DNA of 64,000 nt. Origin: Ixodes scapularis. Taxonomy: Eukaryota > Arthropoda > Arachnida > Ixodida > Ixodidae. Positions 1-11,309 of the stretch are shown here, in pieces. The translations under genes and the position numbers were made by a program. Location of the stretch: assembly GCF_016920785.2 (NCBI RefSeq), contig NW_024609857.1, positions 11,489,618-11,553,617 of the forward strand. The letters run 5' to 3'. Numbering within the stretch: position 1 is the stretch's first letter; every line of letters starts with the position of its first letter. The notes beneath the pieces were generated by a model, which worked only from the letters and a program-made list of their open reading frames with translations, did not search any database and was not told the DNA's origin.

Positions 1-1690
1 CTCTCCGATGCTACAAAGACCCTCTCCTCCCAAGGTCATTCCGGCAGTCCGCACGTCGGATCGGAAGGTTTCGTCGTACATGTGTTTCGCGCTTCACGGC
101 TGTTCCGGTGTTTTGGTCGCTTCTGACTTTTGCGGTTTTTGTGAACGCAGCCGTCGCAAATGTGTTAATTAGTCTTCGTACCATACCGTAAGGTAAGAAA
201 ACGGGGCTATGTGAATCAGCATAATGCAGTCACAGCCAACACTGTGTACACGCCAGCTTTCGTACAGCTGTGGTTTCCCATGGGCTCTATAGCGATTGTT
301 TCGTGCTTGCATCCACGCCATAACTGACAGTGGCAAAAGAAGGCAATTAGGGGCGTGGCGGCAATGTTCTCTTTAGCGGATCCTAAAGGTTGCGGTTCGT
401 ACGTATATGGGTTGATATTTTAAGCCCGCCTAGATACAGGTTGTTTCAGCTAACTTGTACCAAGGCTTAAGAAAATAAGAAAACGAGCTGATTCACGCTG
501 CGCGTGTCGAACCAACAGTAAAAAACGAACCATGCTTTTCGGTGTTGGCAGTGCCCTTCACAGTTCTAGAGTGCAAATAAAAAAAAAATTTAGATGCGTC
601 AATTTGGGTAATAAACGCAAACTAAATAGAGCGAACTTTTATATATACGCAATTAATCATGTGCGCGAAACCTTCCAATACAAAAGTTATAGATAGTGTT
701 GAGTAAAGGTCATCGTATTGTTTCAATCAAGGTAGCCATGCAAATCTAAATTTTCAAATTTTAAAAAGCGCGCGAAATAAAAAAAAAAAACACAAATAAA
801 AACATTGTGCTTAGGGACACTAGCATCTACAAAGCCGCTATTTATAAATTCAAAATGTCAATCTATATATATATATTTTTTTTTTAAACTTCTAGCAGGA
901 TAATATCGCGGGTAAAAGATATGCCGAGCTTCGCTGCCTTTTCACTTCCTTTTATTCCGTCGCGAATGACGCTTATCGAGGAAAGATTAAGTAAGACACG
1001 CCAGGCGTGTCAGATTCCGAGCGTCTTGCTTCGAACATTTGTGCAGACAGTTGCCTACGCCGAAGTTCAACGAATCGCTCCCAGGTGGATTAGCCGTGCC
1101 CATTCGTGTATTATAAAATTAATAAACATTGCAACAACAAAAAAAAATACGAGCTTCTGTGTATTACTAAACATCAAGTTGACATCTGTAACTCGAAACG
1201 AGAGAAGGAAAGGAAAAAATATACACCAATAATACAATACACGGAAGGAATGACCAAAGCGTACCATGGGTATCGTGGCCCAATTTCATGTAAACCATTC
1301 ATCAATCGTTAATTAACGATGCAATAGTCGAACCTATTATACGGGGCAACTCAGTTACTAATAAACCAATGCGGAAACTACGGCGCGATACGGAGATATT
1401 TACTACATTAGGGATTTTGAGCAGATCGCTTCATTAACACCGGTATGCCCGACACCGAAACGATGTACACGCAAAGGCGCCGGCGGAGCATCAGGAATCG
1501 CTATGGTAGATGTAGGAACTAGAGAGTTTTAGGGAACCCTTTTTTTCACATCCGATAGGGTACAATGGGCCCTTAGGTTCAAACTGCTACCACAGGAGAC
1601 TCGCACGTGCTCAGCTTGCACCGGAGGGACCATCCTACAGTATTGGATATGCCAAAACGCTTCCCTAAAACTCCTTACAATCTACTGAAA
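1..1690. other. Intergenic, no gene recognised
   Basis: The first ~190 bases are GC-richer than what follows. They end in an AAG|GTAAGA donor-like site at 192/193 and are open in one frame to a stop near 169, so they could be a terminal exon or 5' UTR of a gene to the left. I recognise no protein in them. The rest is AT-rich with poly-A and TA runs (580-890) and no conserved coding block on either strand. Confidence 0.3.
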
Positions 1691-1700
1691 CTCCCGGTTA

Positions 1701-1830
1701 GGAAGCATCAGTAGATCGTTCTGATAACTCCGATAACAATACCCGACGGCGGTATTACGCACGCTCAAGGAGCGCCGAGGAATATCGGCTATCGTTATCG
1801 GAGTTACGGGAACGATCTATTAAAACTCCC
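1701..1830. repeat. Foldback (inverted-repeat) element, AGTAGATCGT family
   Basis: The left arm, from AGTAGATCGTTC through ACTCCGATAACAAT (about 1,711-1,746), is matched by its reverse complement at about 1,790-1,829, ending GATCTATTAAAACTCC. A related pair of ends (AGTAGATCGT / ACGATCTACT) brackets 7,341-7,480, which suggests one short non-autonomous family. No coding capacity. Confidence 0.55.
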
Positions 1831-3640
1831 TGATAACAACAAAACGCATCTCACAAACTCACCACTTCGGGCAGTGAATAACCGGGAAGCATCGGAAGTC
1901 TGTCCGAAAGGCGCGCCTCCATCTTCTATTCGTTCGCGCGGTCTGGGGGCGACGATCGGGCAACCATGAACAAGATCCAAAACTCCGCCGCCGCGTCCCA
2001 AACAACGCCTCCCGTGTAGCAGACGACAGCGCTCGGTGCTCGCCTGCTCGCCGCGTTGAAAGTGCACCGTCCGTCCTTTTTTCCTTCTTTTCGTCGGACA
2101 CCCCACAATACCCCACGTCGAAGAACCACGTGGCAGCAGGGGGCGCTGGGCTGGGCACGTCTGTTTTAGGAACCGGGCTTGTTCCCATGGTTACATCACC
2201 CCCTCTTTCGATGCTCGATCTCCATTTTTTTGTTTGTTTTTTGTTTTGTCGGGTCCCTTTTTGTATGTACCAACTGTGGCGATAGACGCGACGTTTAAAG
2301 GAGACCGTCTTCGCAGAAACGTGCAAGGGTTGCAGGACAGACACCTGCGTGACAGAGTGCGGGTCACACGTCATGCCCGGTTCTGATCGACGTTAAAAGT
2401 TTCGGAGGAACAAAAAGTTGGTCGCTGCGAGGGACTAATCTGAGCGGTTTTTCGGCGATTCTCTATTACGGGCGCCTGAAACTTCGCGCGCGCGAACTGT
2501 CGTTCGGCACGCCAACGAGGGACGTCGTTGGTGCCCCGGGACGATATCGCTCTTCTTGATGTCGTCGGCCGTTAGTCGTTCAACTTCTCGACCCATTTAG
2601 ATCCGAGCAAGAGACATTTTCGACGGTCAATGCGAGCAGCCTATTATTAATCAATAATGATCATAAAAAAAGTCTGCGTCCAGTTGGGCCAGTGAGCATG
2701 GTGAACATTAAATCAAGATTCAAGTTTCAATTCGGAGACATGAGAAGCTTAACGAGCAGCCCTTTGGACTGCTGGTTAATTTACAAAGTTCCACCCACTT
2801 AATTTCATGTCATCGCAAGCGTGTTAACACACTTGCTATAGAACGCGCCCTCATTTGCCGGCAACTTCTGTATACTTTTTTTTTTCTTTTCTAGTTCTAA
2901 CCGACAACCAAGTTTATAGAAGCCATAAAGCTGGAAGTTTTCCCAATTTCTAATGCAAACTTTTCAGCAGGGTTACTTACACGCTACAATAATTATGTAA
3001 TTATTCGCAAATATCAAAGTATGCATAAAATGAACATTCATTCGATTACTATAGCAGCAGCCTATATGATTAAATGAACATTATCGACATAATTTGTCTT
3101 ATATACGTTTCGTGTTTTTTTTTTCATTTTTTTTTCTCGTAAGTGTTTTATGAGCCCTTCTAGAACATCAGTTGCACACGTCGCAGGAGCAAAAATATTA
3201 CGAGGATGAAAATCTGCGGATATTTCACACCAACGTCCGTCGGAACCTGAAGGAATCAAGGAATAATTTGGCGTATTGTACCCCATAGCCAACGAAAACA
3301 CCCCACGGAGTAATTTACGCAGTTATCCATTTGGAACTTCATACCCCGAATGTTTATTTCCAGTTTGATTTTTTTTTTCCCTTCGTTTTTCGCGAGAATT
3401 GCTTTCTCTCCACGCGTGTGGACGAGACACACATGGCAATGAAGGGCGTTGCTACCGGCGCCTTTTTACGCCGTCAAAATATGTGCGCCCGTGGGGCTCC
3501 TATAATGAGGCCCACCTGCGGGTGATTGAATGGACCATCTCGGGTCTTAATCGTGGGCCCTGGTTCAAACATCTTCTGCTGGTCCCTTATGTTTATTTAT
3601 ATCTTGTTTGTTTGTTTGGTTTTTTAGTCGCCTATTCAAA
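1831..3640. other. Intergenic, no gene recognised
   Basis: Contains a GC-rich patch at 1,860-2,160 with overlapping open frames on the - strand. Their translations are arginine/serine-rich, resemble no family I know, and look like composition-driven open frames. The remainder is unstructured AT-rich DNA with T-runs. Confidence 0.3.
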
Positions 3641-3659
3641 CCAGTGCTGCGGAGTTGCC

Positions 3660-3790
3660 ACTCCGGAGTTGGAATGGTTCCGGAATCATTCGGCACTTTC
3701 GCGAGCCCGGAATGGAATGAAAAATGGAACGGCGGCAGCGCTGAGGGGAATGGAATGAGAATGGAATGATATGCCTTTCCCATTCCGTTT
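3660..3790. repeat. GGAATG-rich degenerate simple repeat
   Basis: Repeated GGAATGGAATGA and TGGAATG motifs occur at about 3,670-3,780. The open frames through this stretch are by-products of the repeat. Confidence 0.5.
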
Positions 3791-3797
3791 CCCCAGC

Positions 3798-3912
3798 TGC
3801 TGATAGCGGGCTTCCACAGTTCGTTTGCAGCGTGCTCCGCACCATCAGGAGTGCCGGTCTTAGCAGCTTATTAATGTTAGCTCGTTCTGAGCTTGCGCTC
3901 TACACATCACCC
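3798..3912. repeat. Interspersed repeat, copy 1
   Basis: Starts GCTGATAGCGGGCTTCCACAG and runs through CTCGTTCTGAGCTTGCGCTC. A diverged direct copy lies at 9,664-9,780 with the same block order and many substitutions. Nature unknown; no terminal repeats seen. Confidence 0.5.
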
Positions 3913-3949
3913 TCAAGCACGATGTCCCAGTGAGTACCGTCTGTACTCA

Positions 3950-4107
3950 TCTCACCTTAGCATGGGCTGTTGTTAGCCGCGCATGCTAAAAGCGCGGGCT
4001 AGTTGCTTTGGATGAAGCCTCGGTGGCTGCTGCTCTATAGTCAAGGCAGTCAAGGCTAGCCACTCGCGCTTGCGCAGCCTTCGCAGTTAGTCCATGCTAA
4101 GGTGAGA
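3950..4107. mobile_element. Short element with perfect 16-bp inverted termini
   Basis: TCTCACCTTAGCATGG at 3,950-3,965 is the exact reverse complement of 4,092-4,107. The 158-bp unit has no coding capacity and looks like a MITE-type insertion. No convincing target duplication is visible. Confidence 0.5.
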
Positions 4108-4248
4108 CGAAGTATACACGATTCAAGGAACGAGCACCAACGATGGTGGTGGCGCTCGTTGTCGTTTTGTCCTGAGCAGAGCAAAATTTATATATTGAAA
4201 AGAGGGCCGACCAGGGATAGGTCCACGCCTCTGAGTTAAATCGCATGA

Positions 4249-4276
4249 GAGAGAGAGAGAGAGAAAAAAAAAAAAG
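4249..4276. repeat. (GA)n then poly-A microsatellite
   Basis: About eight GA units are followed directly by an A-run. Confidence 0.85.
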
Positions 4277-4535
4277 ACGATTAAAAAACATACATATAGT
4301 TGTCCTACAATAATCGCGAAGTAAAAAAAAATCGACGCAGAGCAGAAACTGCAAAAGAACATGGTGTACGCTGTTTCTCACGTTTGGTTATTCTTGGAGG
4401 GCAGCAGTTCCGGAGAAATTTCCGGAGAAATAGTCGATACTGCACACACTTTTACTATGAGCTTAATCGAGTCTCAGAAAGCAGATAGTTAACCCTAAAG
4501 CCGGGGTCCAACTGCTCATACATCATACAAAAGAT

Positions 4536-4672
4536 TGTCTGCATACACAAGTCACCGCAATACTCGTGGTTCGAATGCCGCGTACCACGTTTCCCCTTGA
4601 ACTCACTGTCATGCGGCATTCGAAGCCCGGATCTCGTAGTGACTTGCGTTCGAATTTGTTTGCAGACTGTTT
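4536..4672. repeat. Small foldback repeat
   Basis: Inverted blocks: CAAGTCACCGCAATACTCGTG followed by TTCGAATGCCGC on the left is mirrored, imperfectly, by GCGGCATTCGAAG ... CTCGTAGTGACTTGCG on the right. Non-coding. Confidence 0.45.
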
Positions 4673-4689
4673 GACTTAAAGCCTCTTAA

Positions 4690-6080
4690 AAGGCCCGCCA
4701 TTACAGACAATCACTTGCTATGTTCGAACCAGCATGGATTCCGGAAAACGTTCTTCTGTGAAACCCACCTGTTAACCTTGATAACAAACTCCAAACTGAC
4801 GCAACATCCATTGATTTTTCAAAGGCAATTGATAGGGTGCCTCATCAACGCCTCATTACAAAGGTATCTTCTTTTAAACTTCGTCCAAAGACTGAATAAG
4901 AGAGTTCCTCACAAATCGCAGACATTATGTAGTCATGAATAACAAAATGTCGTGGAGGTCCTCTGCCACCTCAGGCGTCCCACAGGGAACCTTACTAGGC
5001 CCATTATTAATCTTAGCATACATCAATGACTTAAGAAAGCTTCTATCATCCCCCGTGCGTGTCTTCGCAGACGACTGCGTCATTTACAGAGCCATCAGAA
5101 CACCAGGTGACCTTAGAACACTTCAAAATAACCTCAATATATTTGAAGAGTGGTGTAATAATTTGCAGATGAGTCAAAACATGGAAAAGCGCAAGTTAGT
5201 AATATTCACTCATCGTACCACCTCGTATAACATTTCTTATCAACTAGGTTTCAATAAAATTGGTCACTGCACATCATGTAAATACCCAGGACTTCATCTC
5301 ACCAGCGATCTCACATGGAAGAACCTCGTTAACGAAGTTGTTCTAAAGCTAACCGCACACTGGGATACTTAAAACGTAACTGAATTCAGACTCTGTTCAC
5401 TAGAAATAAAAAGACTAGCTTCCATAACTCCGGGTCGGTCTCAACTACAATACGCATAATCGATGTGGTCACCATTTAAAAATTATCTCTCTAACGAACT
5501 AAAAAAAAAAGAGAGCACTAAGGTACATTTACTCCGACTGCTCTTCCTACACCAGTATCGCTTCACTTCATATTCGGGCTGGCCTCAACACTTTGTTTTC
5601 GTCGAATGCTCTGTGACTTGCACTCCTCCATAAAATACAATATCACAATCCGCAGATGAAAATGTCCTTCTCAGTGCCCCAGGTCGAGTTTCCGCTGGGG
5701 TTAACAATGTGTTTTGAGATTTGTGTTTGTCCTTTGTCCCCTTTGTTCTCCTTCTCCAGGGATTATTTTCATCACACTTCATCCCTGTCTTTTTTTTTTT
5801 TTTTTAATTCCATGCTACCTCTTGCTTTTGACGACTGGAATACATTACCCAACGGCATTGTAATAGAAATTAACACCTCTAAGTTTTGTGAAGTTATTAG
5901 TGTTTTCTTGGATCAAACAATCGAGTTATAAAATTGTATAGTGATTCGTTAACTTGTTGTTATCGCCATTTTAAATTTGTACCATGCTTTTTCGTCTTGT
6001 TTTTTGTGTTTTTCTTTTTTGTTTTTAAACAGTGTCTTCTTACCCTCCCTTTGTGTAATACCCGGTAACGGGTCCTTAAG
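4690..6080 (+). mobile_element. Decayed LINE (CR1/L2-like), 5'-truncated
   Basis: Reverse-transcriptase fragments lie in several frames. A NQHGFRKTFFCETHLL block lies near 4,720. A longer open stretch at 4,935-5,372 has SGVPQGTLLGPLL (RT motif B), then VFADDCVIYR (catalytic FADD codons at about 5,063-5,074) and a KYPGLHLTSDLTW block. A C-terminal remnant (DDWNTLPNGI) is near 5,835. Stops and frameshifts separate the pieces. The 3' end resembles that of the 15-17 kb and 46.8 kb elements (GGTCCTTAAGGTAAATA at about 6,075). This is a dead 5'-truncated copy of the same LINE clade. Confidence 0.8.
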
Positions 6081-6182
6081 GTAAATAGACGAAATTTGTC
6101 CATCCGTCCATTTCCCCGCTACATTTAGCGGGGAAACTGACGTCACGCGCCACCATAGATCAGGAATTTAGAGGAGGAATTG

Positions 6183-6442
6183 GCGTGACGTAGCACACCA
6201 AGATAAGAAAGCCTAAGTGCAGAATTTTTTTGCGTCAATAAAGAAGGCCACCGAAGGACAGAGATTGGGCACGACTACGGCGTCAGCGTTCGGCTAAGAG
6301 TCGTGTTCTCATTGATTGGACATGGCTCCTGGCCGAACACTGACGCCGTAGTCGTGTCCAATCTCTGCCCTTTGGTGACATTCTTTAGTGACGCAGGAAA
6401 ACTCTGCACTTCGGTTTTCTTATTCAGGAGGTGTTGCGTCAC
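6183..6442. repeat. Foldback element with ~110-bp arms
   Basis: The arm at 6,183-6,294 (GCGTGACGTAGCAC ... GCGTTCGGC) pairs with 6,332-6,442 (GCCGAACACTGACG ... TTGCGTCAC), at roughly 80% identity by eye, around a ~37-bp spacer. Just to the left, CCCCGCTACATTTAGCGGGG (6,115-6,134) is itself a near-palindrome resembling the array at 10.9-11.15 kb. Confidence 0.7.
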
Positions 6443-7340
6443 CTGTCGTCACGGTGCCAAGTCGTGGTATCACGTGATTTCAGACGTCACATATAATACC
6501 AGAAGTTGCATCAACTTTCCTGCTAGATGTGGCGTGAAAATGATTTCATTCCCCGGAACGACTCTCTAATGACGTCTAAAAAACTTAACGTTCCCAATTT
6601 CGGGCGTTAAAGTACTTTGGAGATAGAGGTCGCTGGCAGATTTTTCTTGCAACCGGACTCTCAGGGAAGATTTTGCTTGCCGCATTGACTGAGGCCGCTG
6701 CTCTCCTCACCTCAGCACCAGGTTGATCTTATTCACTACGAGGTTTAGGTGGTGGAAAGAGCAGTGAAAGTTCATTCTTTCAGCAAGCTCTATACCCTTT
6801 TTTTGTTTTTTGTCGAGGTTACGATTTATTTTTTTATGGGTTTGAAGGATGGTGTCAAAAACGGCTTCTGTCACCACCTCCTAATCATATTAGCAACGTC
6901 TGCGACCAAAAGCTTTGTTGTGGACGACCTTCTAATATTGGCCAAACGATCGCTATGACGTCTTTAAATATAATTAATTATACTTTTATAAACGGCGATA
7001 AGAGGTATGTCGAATAGGCAACTTCGATCGTGTTGGTTTAAGGACACAATGATTACAAGCTTCCACCGTGTTGCGCATACATCATCGCGTACGCGCTATC
7101 CAAACTGTCACTGACAGTCGATAATTACGGTTGTGACGTCACAGATAGGAATCAAAACATCTCGTCACCAAAAGATCATGGGGCCCTAACTGGATTTTTT
7201 GTGTCAGCTATCAGACTCCAGCGAAGGACGTGTGCGTCAGCGCGTCTTCTGATATGAAATTTTAGGATAACGTAGGCAATTTCAGCGCACGTTAGCGCTA
7301 ATGTAGCGCTTGCGTTAGACACGTTACGCAATAGAGTTTT

Positions 7341-7480
7341 AGAAAGAATTTTAGTAGATCGTTTCCAAAGGCCCGCTACCGCTACGAGCGCGTGCTTCAG
7401 AGCATGCATCGAAGTGGCAGCGCGAGCTCCCGCTACGATTAGCGTGGTCTGAAAACACGATCTACTAAAACTCCTTCTAG
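7341..7480. repeat. Foldback element, AGTAGATCGT family, second copy
   Basis: The left end ATTTTAGTAGATCGTTT (7,349-7,364) is mirrored by ACACGATCTACTAAAACTCC (about 7,455-7,474). The same termini occur in the element at 1,701-1,830. Confidence 0.5.
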
Positions 7481-8479
7481 ACCGTGACGCAAAACCCAGG
7501 CTTCTCGCGCTTGATACGCCACACCGAGATACAGTAGCAATTTTTATTGCATACACGAAATGCTGTAACTTGAAAGGAAAAAAAGTGCTTTGTCCAGGGT
7601 AACATTTTAAACGTGTTTAAATATGAACATATGACGCGAGCGGTCAACCGGTCGTGTCCGCTCGCGTGGCCTTGGCGAGAGTGCCCTCGTACACTGAACT
7701 TCGTCGAGAAACATTTTCGCGTCGCAAGCTGCAAGTTGCTGGCGATCGCTGCCGACCGTGTTAGATCTCCCGAAACCTGTGTGGCGTGCACCTCCTACAG
7801 GAGTGCAATGTATTGCAAATTCCAGTAGCTAGAAGACCGCCCCGACGTCGCGCTCACGACGGCCATCGCCTGGGAGCCGCCATTTTATAACTGTGCTCGT
7901 CTTGGCTTGAGCCAACTGTTCGTGCATTACGAATTCTCCTTATGTTACAAGCTGACCTATAATCCTAACCAAACAAGGTTGACCTACAGTACTGGGCCAA
8001 ACATCCGAGCCCACCCAAACAACTCAGATAATCCTCCGCGTCAGCTGCTTCTCCTGGCACGCCGGTGCAAAGCAGTGAAGCTTGGCGCGCGCGCGCTGTA
8101 GCCTGTCGGATGGGGGCGGGAGAGATGCGGTGAAGCTTGATGCGAGAAATCGGGAATTTCTGATTCTGATGAGGTTATTCAGAATTTTAACACGATAGCG
8201 TTAAGGAGCTGGTGTCGCAGAAAATCGGTGGCGTGGCAGAAAAGCCGGCGTTGGCGGCGTGCCGCAAAAATCCTGATTGGTCGAAAGAGTCATGACGTCG
8301 CAGCCACATGACCTCCGCGTGGGAATTTCAAACAACCCACAACTCTCACGTGAAGCGTGACGTCACACGTGGAATTAAACTGATTAGAAAACATGACATG
8401 TAATGCGAATGGAAGGGTTGCCGCATGTCTCAAATGATTTCACTCTATAAGGTAATTCATTTGCCTTAAAGACAAATTT

Positions 8480-8575
8480 GAAGAACTTTAGGCGGAATTC
8501 GAACCCACGACCCTTCGGTTGCGAGTCGGACACGCTACTAACTATGTCAAGCAAGGCACGCTTTCTTTTTTTTTT
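8480..8575 (-). mobile_element. tRNA-derived SINE fragment
   Basis: On the - strand a pol III B-box-like GGGTTCGAATTCC (8,494-8,506) follows an A-box-like TAGTTAGTAGCG (about 8,532-8,543), with an anticodon-arm-like stretch between. A 5' acceptor strand able to pair is missing, so this is a tRNA-derived retroposon piece and not a functional tRNA gene. Confidence 0.4.
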
Positions 8576-9663
8576 ATTGGACGAAAGTGGGAGCATAGAA
8601 TGCTATTTGAAAATAAACACATACCGCCCAGGCACTCGTCGGTTCACTAAATTTCTTTTCCATTTTTTTATTGCATCAAACTAATATGCCCATTTGGGTG
8701 TAGCATCTGCTATCCGACAGCACACAGACTGTACCTGGGTGACATCGATAAAATGCCAGGTTTGATACGTGGGTCCGTATGCGCCAAACCTTCATGCGGG
8801 TTTTTCAGATGCTAAGTGGACCGAGCACCATGAAAATATCATAAGGTACACTTTGGGGCGTATTGACTGGAAGAAACCGAATAGTGCCCCTCTTTCTACA
8901 TAGATTTTTTTTTTTCAATGTCCTTTGGAGAACATAAGAAAAAATCACGAGCCATTCCACTTTGGGAAGGTGGATGACTAGCGAAGCTGTTCAGCACACG
9001 AGACACAGACGTGACAGAGAATTTAGCGTATGCTCCTTTAAAGTTGTCCAAATTAGCAGCATGGTACCTGCGTCTTTTTGATGCGTTCTCCGCCCCGCGA
9101 GGTTCGTCGTCTGGTTTGCCGCATGCGCTTGGCATTTGTGCATCATCTTCATCGGTAGTGTTTGCCGCCCGCCGTCGTCACTGACATTATCGTTGCCGTT
9201 CCCGCTGTTGCTCTTCGTAGGCGCGTTGCTCTTCGGGAGTCCGAATTGTACGCGGCCTCCCCATTACGACGAGAAGAGAAGTAAAATACACCTATTGCTA
9301 AATTACTCAAGCATCAAGGAGAATGCAGGGAATGGTGTTCCATGCGCCGCACGTGCTGGCCTCTACAGCAGTAACTGTTCCAAAGCAAAAGTCTAAAACA
9401 AATGGCACCTTGCACGCGCGTTTCGTCAACGCTTTATTTTGGTTATTTACTTGAAATATTTTATACAGGGCTGACGTGCGCGTACGGCGCGTGCGGCGGT
9501 GCGAGCATAGAGGTTTTGGTCACGCACACGAACAATCCACGGAACCTTAACCATAAACAGCTTCCCAAAAAAAAAAAAACAGCGCGTTCTAACAGTCAGT
9601 GAAGACATGCACAATAAGAAGTATTCACTGGCGGCCATAGCTGTGTACGCGACTGCTGAGCGC

Positions 9664-9780
9664 GTGCTGATGGCGAGCTTCCACAGTGCTTTTGTAACGT
9701 GCATTCCGCACCCTCAAGATTGCAGGTCTTAGCAGCCTATCAATGTGGGCTCGTTCTGAGCATGCGCTCTAGACAGCACT
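9664..9780. repeat. Interspersed repeat, copy 2
   Basis: Diverged direct copy of 3,798-3,912, sharing GCTTCCACAG, GGTCTTAGCAGC, CTCGTTCTGAGC and GCGCTCTA in the same order. Confidence 0.5.
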
Positions 9781-9857
9781 CACAAATATGGCGCCCAGTG
9801 AATACGCGTTATAGTCTCGGGTTTCTTGCACGACAGGCAATCGACAGACCAGTCAAG

Positions 9858-10230
9858 CATGACAATAAGTTCCTTCCATGCGAAGAGCAGAAAGTTTATT
9901 CTGTTCCTTTGGGGTGTAGTAAACAACAGATAGGACAAACGGGTAGGTGCATCAACCACTGACTCCGCGAGTACCACGTGGAAGTTTCAAAAGCTTCGGC
10001 AGGCTCCTTTCACCCCACTGTCATCACACTCTCGCACGTGCAGTGGCTGTGTGCCGAGTTTCGAGCAAATGAGGATTTTGGGAGGACACGCAAACAGGTT
10101 TGGCAGATAAATTATAGAATCCTTCAGCATGAATTGTCAGTTAATAATAATATATTGGCGCCTTCCTTCATTTTAACTAAGGTTGAAATGGAATTCCGTA
10201 CTCTGGTATTAGCACAATTGCATTTCATTT
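9858..10230 (+). pseudogene. Penelope-like element relic: GIY-YIG endonuclease domain
   Basis: Translation gives VYSVPLGCSKQQIGQTGRCINH at 9,898-9,962, the layout of the GIY-YIG nuclease carried C-terminally by Penelope-like retroelements (normally a VYxIPLxCGKxYVGQTGRC pattern). The catalytic YVG is altered to QIG and the frame breaks at a TGA (9,960-9,962) at a position that is usually Arg, consistent with CpG decay of CGA. The reading continues with RESTRICTED similarity to about 10,225. The upstream RT part is absent. Clearly non-functional. Confidence 0.6.
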
Positions 10231-10271
10231 TTCATCTTACAAGGAGGCTTTTTTTTTTCTGTAAAGATATC

Positions 10272-10487
10272 CGCTAGAAGATTCACTGCATCTGTGTGGT
10301 GTTTCCCGCCCGCAGAAAAATTTCCCCGTTAAATTTACCCATAATGCAACGCGCGGTGACGTCACCAATGACATCACTCTTGACCCTCGTGACGTCACGT
10401 GTTACGTTATTATGAGAAACGTCCCATAATGCAACGCGCGGTTACGCCGACGGCGACGCTAGGAGATTCACTGCATCTGTGTTGTTG
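10272..10487. repeat. Short direct repeat pair
   Basis: GCTAGAAGATTCACTGCATCTGTG (about 10,273-10,296) recurs about 186 bp later as GCTAGGAGATTCACTGCATC onward. Between them CCCATAATGCAACGCGCGGT also occurs twice (10,338 and 10,425). This is a local duplication carrying two TGACGTCA palindromes. Confidence 0.7.
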
Positions 10488-10920
10488 ATAGTTGAAAGAA
10501 GAAGTGTCCGTCGTCTCTTTATTCCTTCTGTCGTATATTTGTCGAAAAACCAACACGCTCCCAAATTTGTATTATATTATATTATGAAGCGAAAAATAGG
10601 GACTATAACCAAAAATTTCCCTATTTGTCGCGTCATGTCTACTCCTAACCAGGCAGAGGGCTGCCGAACGTTTACCTTCAAGTCTATATTATATTATATA
10701 TGATACGGAGAAATGGGTGTTTCTGACGCGTACAAACATGAAGCACGCAACGAGTTGCTTCGCAAAAAGATGCGTGAGCCCGAGCCCCCCAAACTGCACA
10801 TGTCGGAAAAGGTTGTCTCTCAATCTTTCCCATTCCGATTTCCAAATGAAAAAAGCAAACACACTGTGAAATTTTTGGATGCTAGATTTTTGGATCCGTC
10901 ATTTCGTTGTTAGTTTGTAT

Positions 10921-11146
10921 TAGCGGGAAAATTTAGCGGGACAATTTTCCCGCTTGATTTAGCGGGAAAATTTTTCCGTTAAATTTAGCGGAAAAATTTC
11001 CCCGCTAACGGTTTTGCGGAAGATTTTCCCCGCTAAATTTGGCGGAAAAAAATTCCCGCTAAATATAGCGGAAAAGTTTTCCCGCTAAATTAAATTTTCC
11101 CCGCTAAATTTAGCATTATATTTAGTTAAAATTACCCGCTAAATGG
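10921..11146. repeat. Array of short CCGCTAAATTT palindromes
   Basis: About nine variably spaced copies of a palindromic word (GCGGGAAAATTTTCCCGC joined by TAAATTTA) alternate orientation over ~225 bp. The array is not a simple fixed-period tandem, because units differ in length and in G/C-run lengths. Related single copies lie at 6,115-6,134 and near 10,320. Non-coding, with strong local hairpin potential. Confidence 0.75.
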
Positions 11147-11309
11147 GAGGGGAGGGTACGGATGAGTAGCAGTGGCATACCCTCCTCTCCGTACCTTCCC
11201 CTCCTCCTCCTCAAGAGCTGCACTCTAATTCGGCGTTACATGGGATTGTAAACGTATTTCATTTTTTCATATGCTTCATGGAAAATGGAAAGTAAAAACG
11301 TATATATAT

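Larger units (their letters stand above)
6445..9660. other. Intergenic with short repeats, no gene recognised
   Basis: Contains a foldback at 7,341-7,480 and a tRNA-like SINE fragment (listed separately). A stretch at 8,180-8,270 (AACACGATAGCGTTAAGGAG onward, with GGCGTTGGCGGCG) resembles a dispersed tick repeat, from memory only. Open frames at 8,896-9,396 on both strands show no recognisable domain. Confidence 0.35.

Noticed and set aside
1859..2374. 171-codon open frame on the - strand
   Set aside because: Arg/Ser-rich translation, overlapping open frames in other registers and no family resemblance; probably due to local GC richness.
8159..8200. CTGATGAGG, a possible hammerhead core
   Set aside because: No GAAA box or stem II follows at a suitable distance.
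10921..11146. CRISPR-like array
   Set aside because: Units are palindromes of varying length with no unique spacers, in an animal genome.
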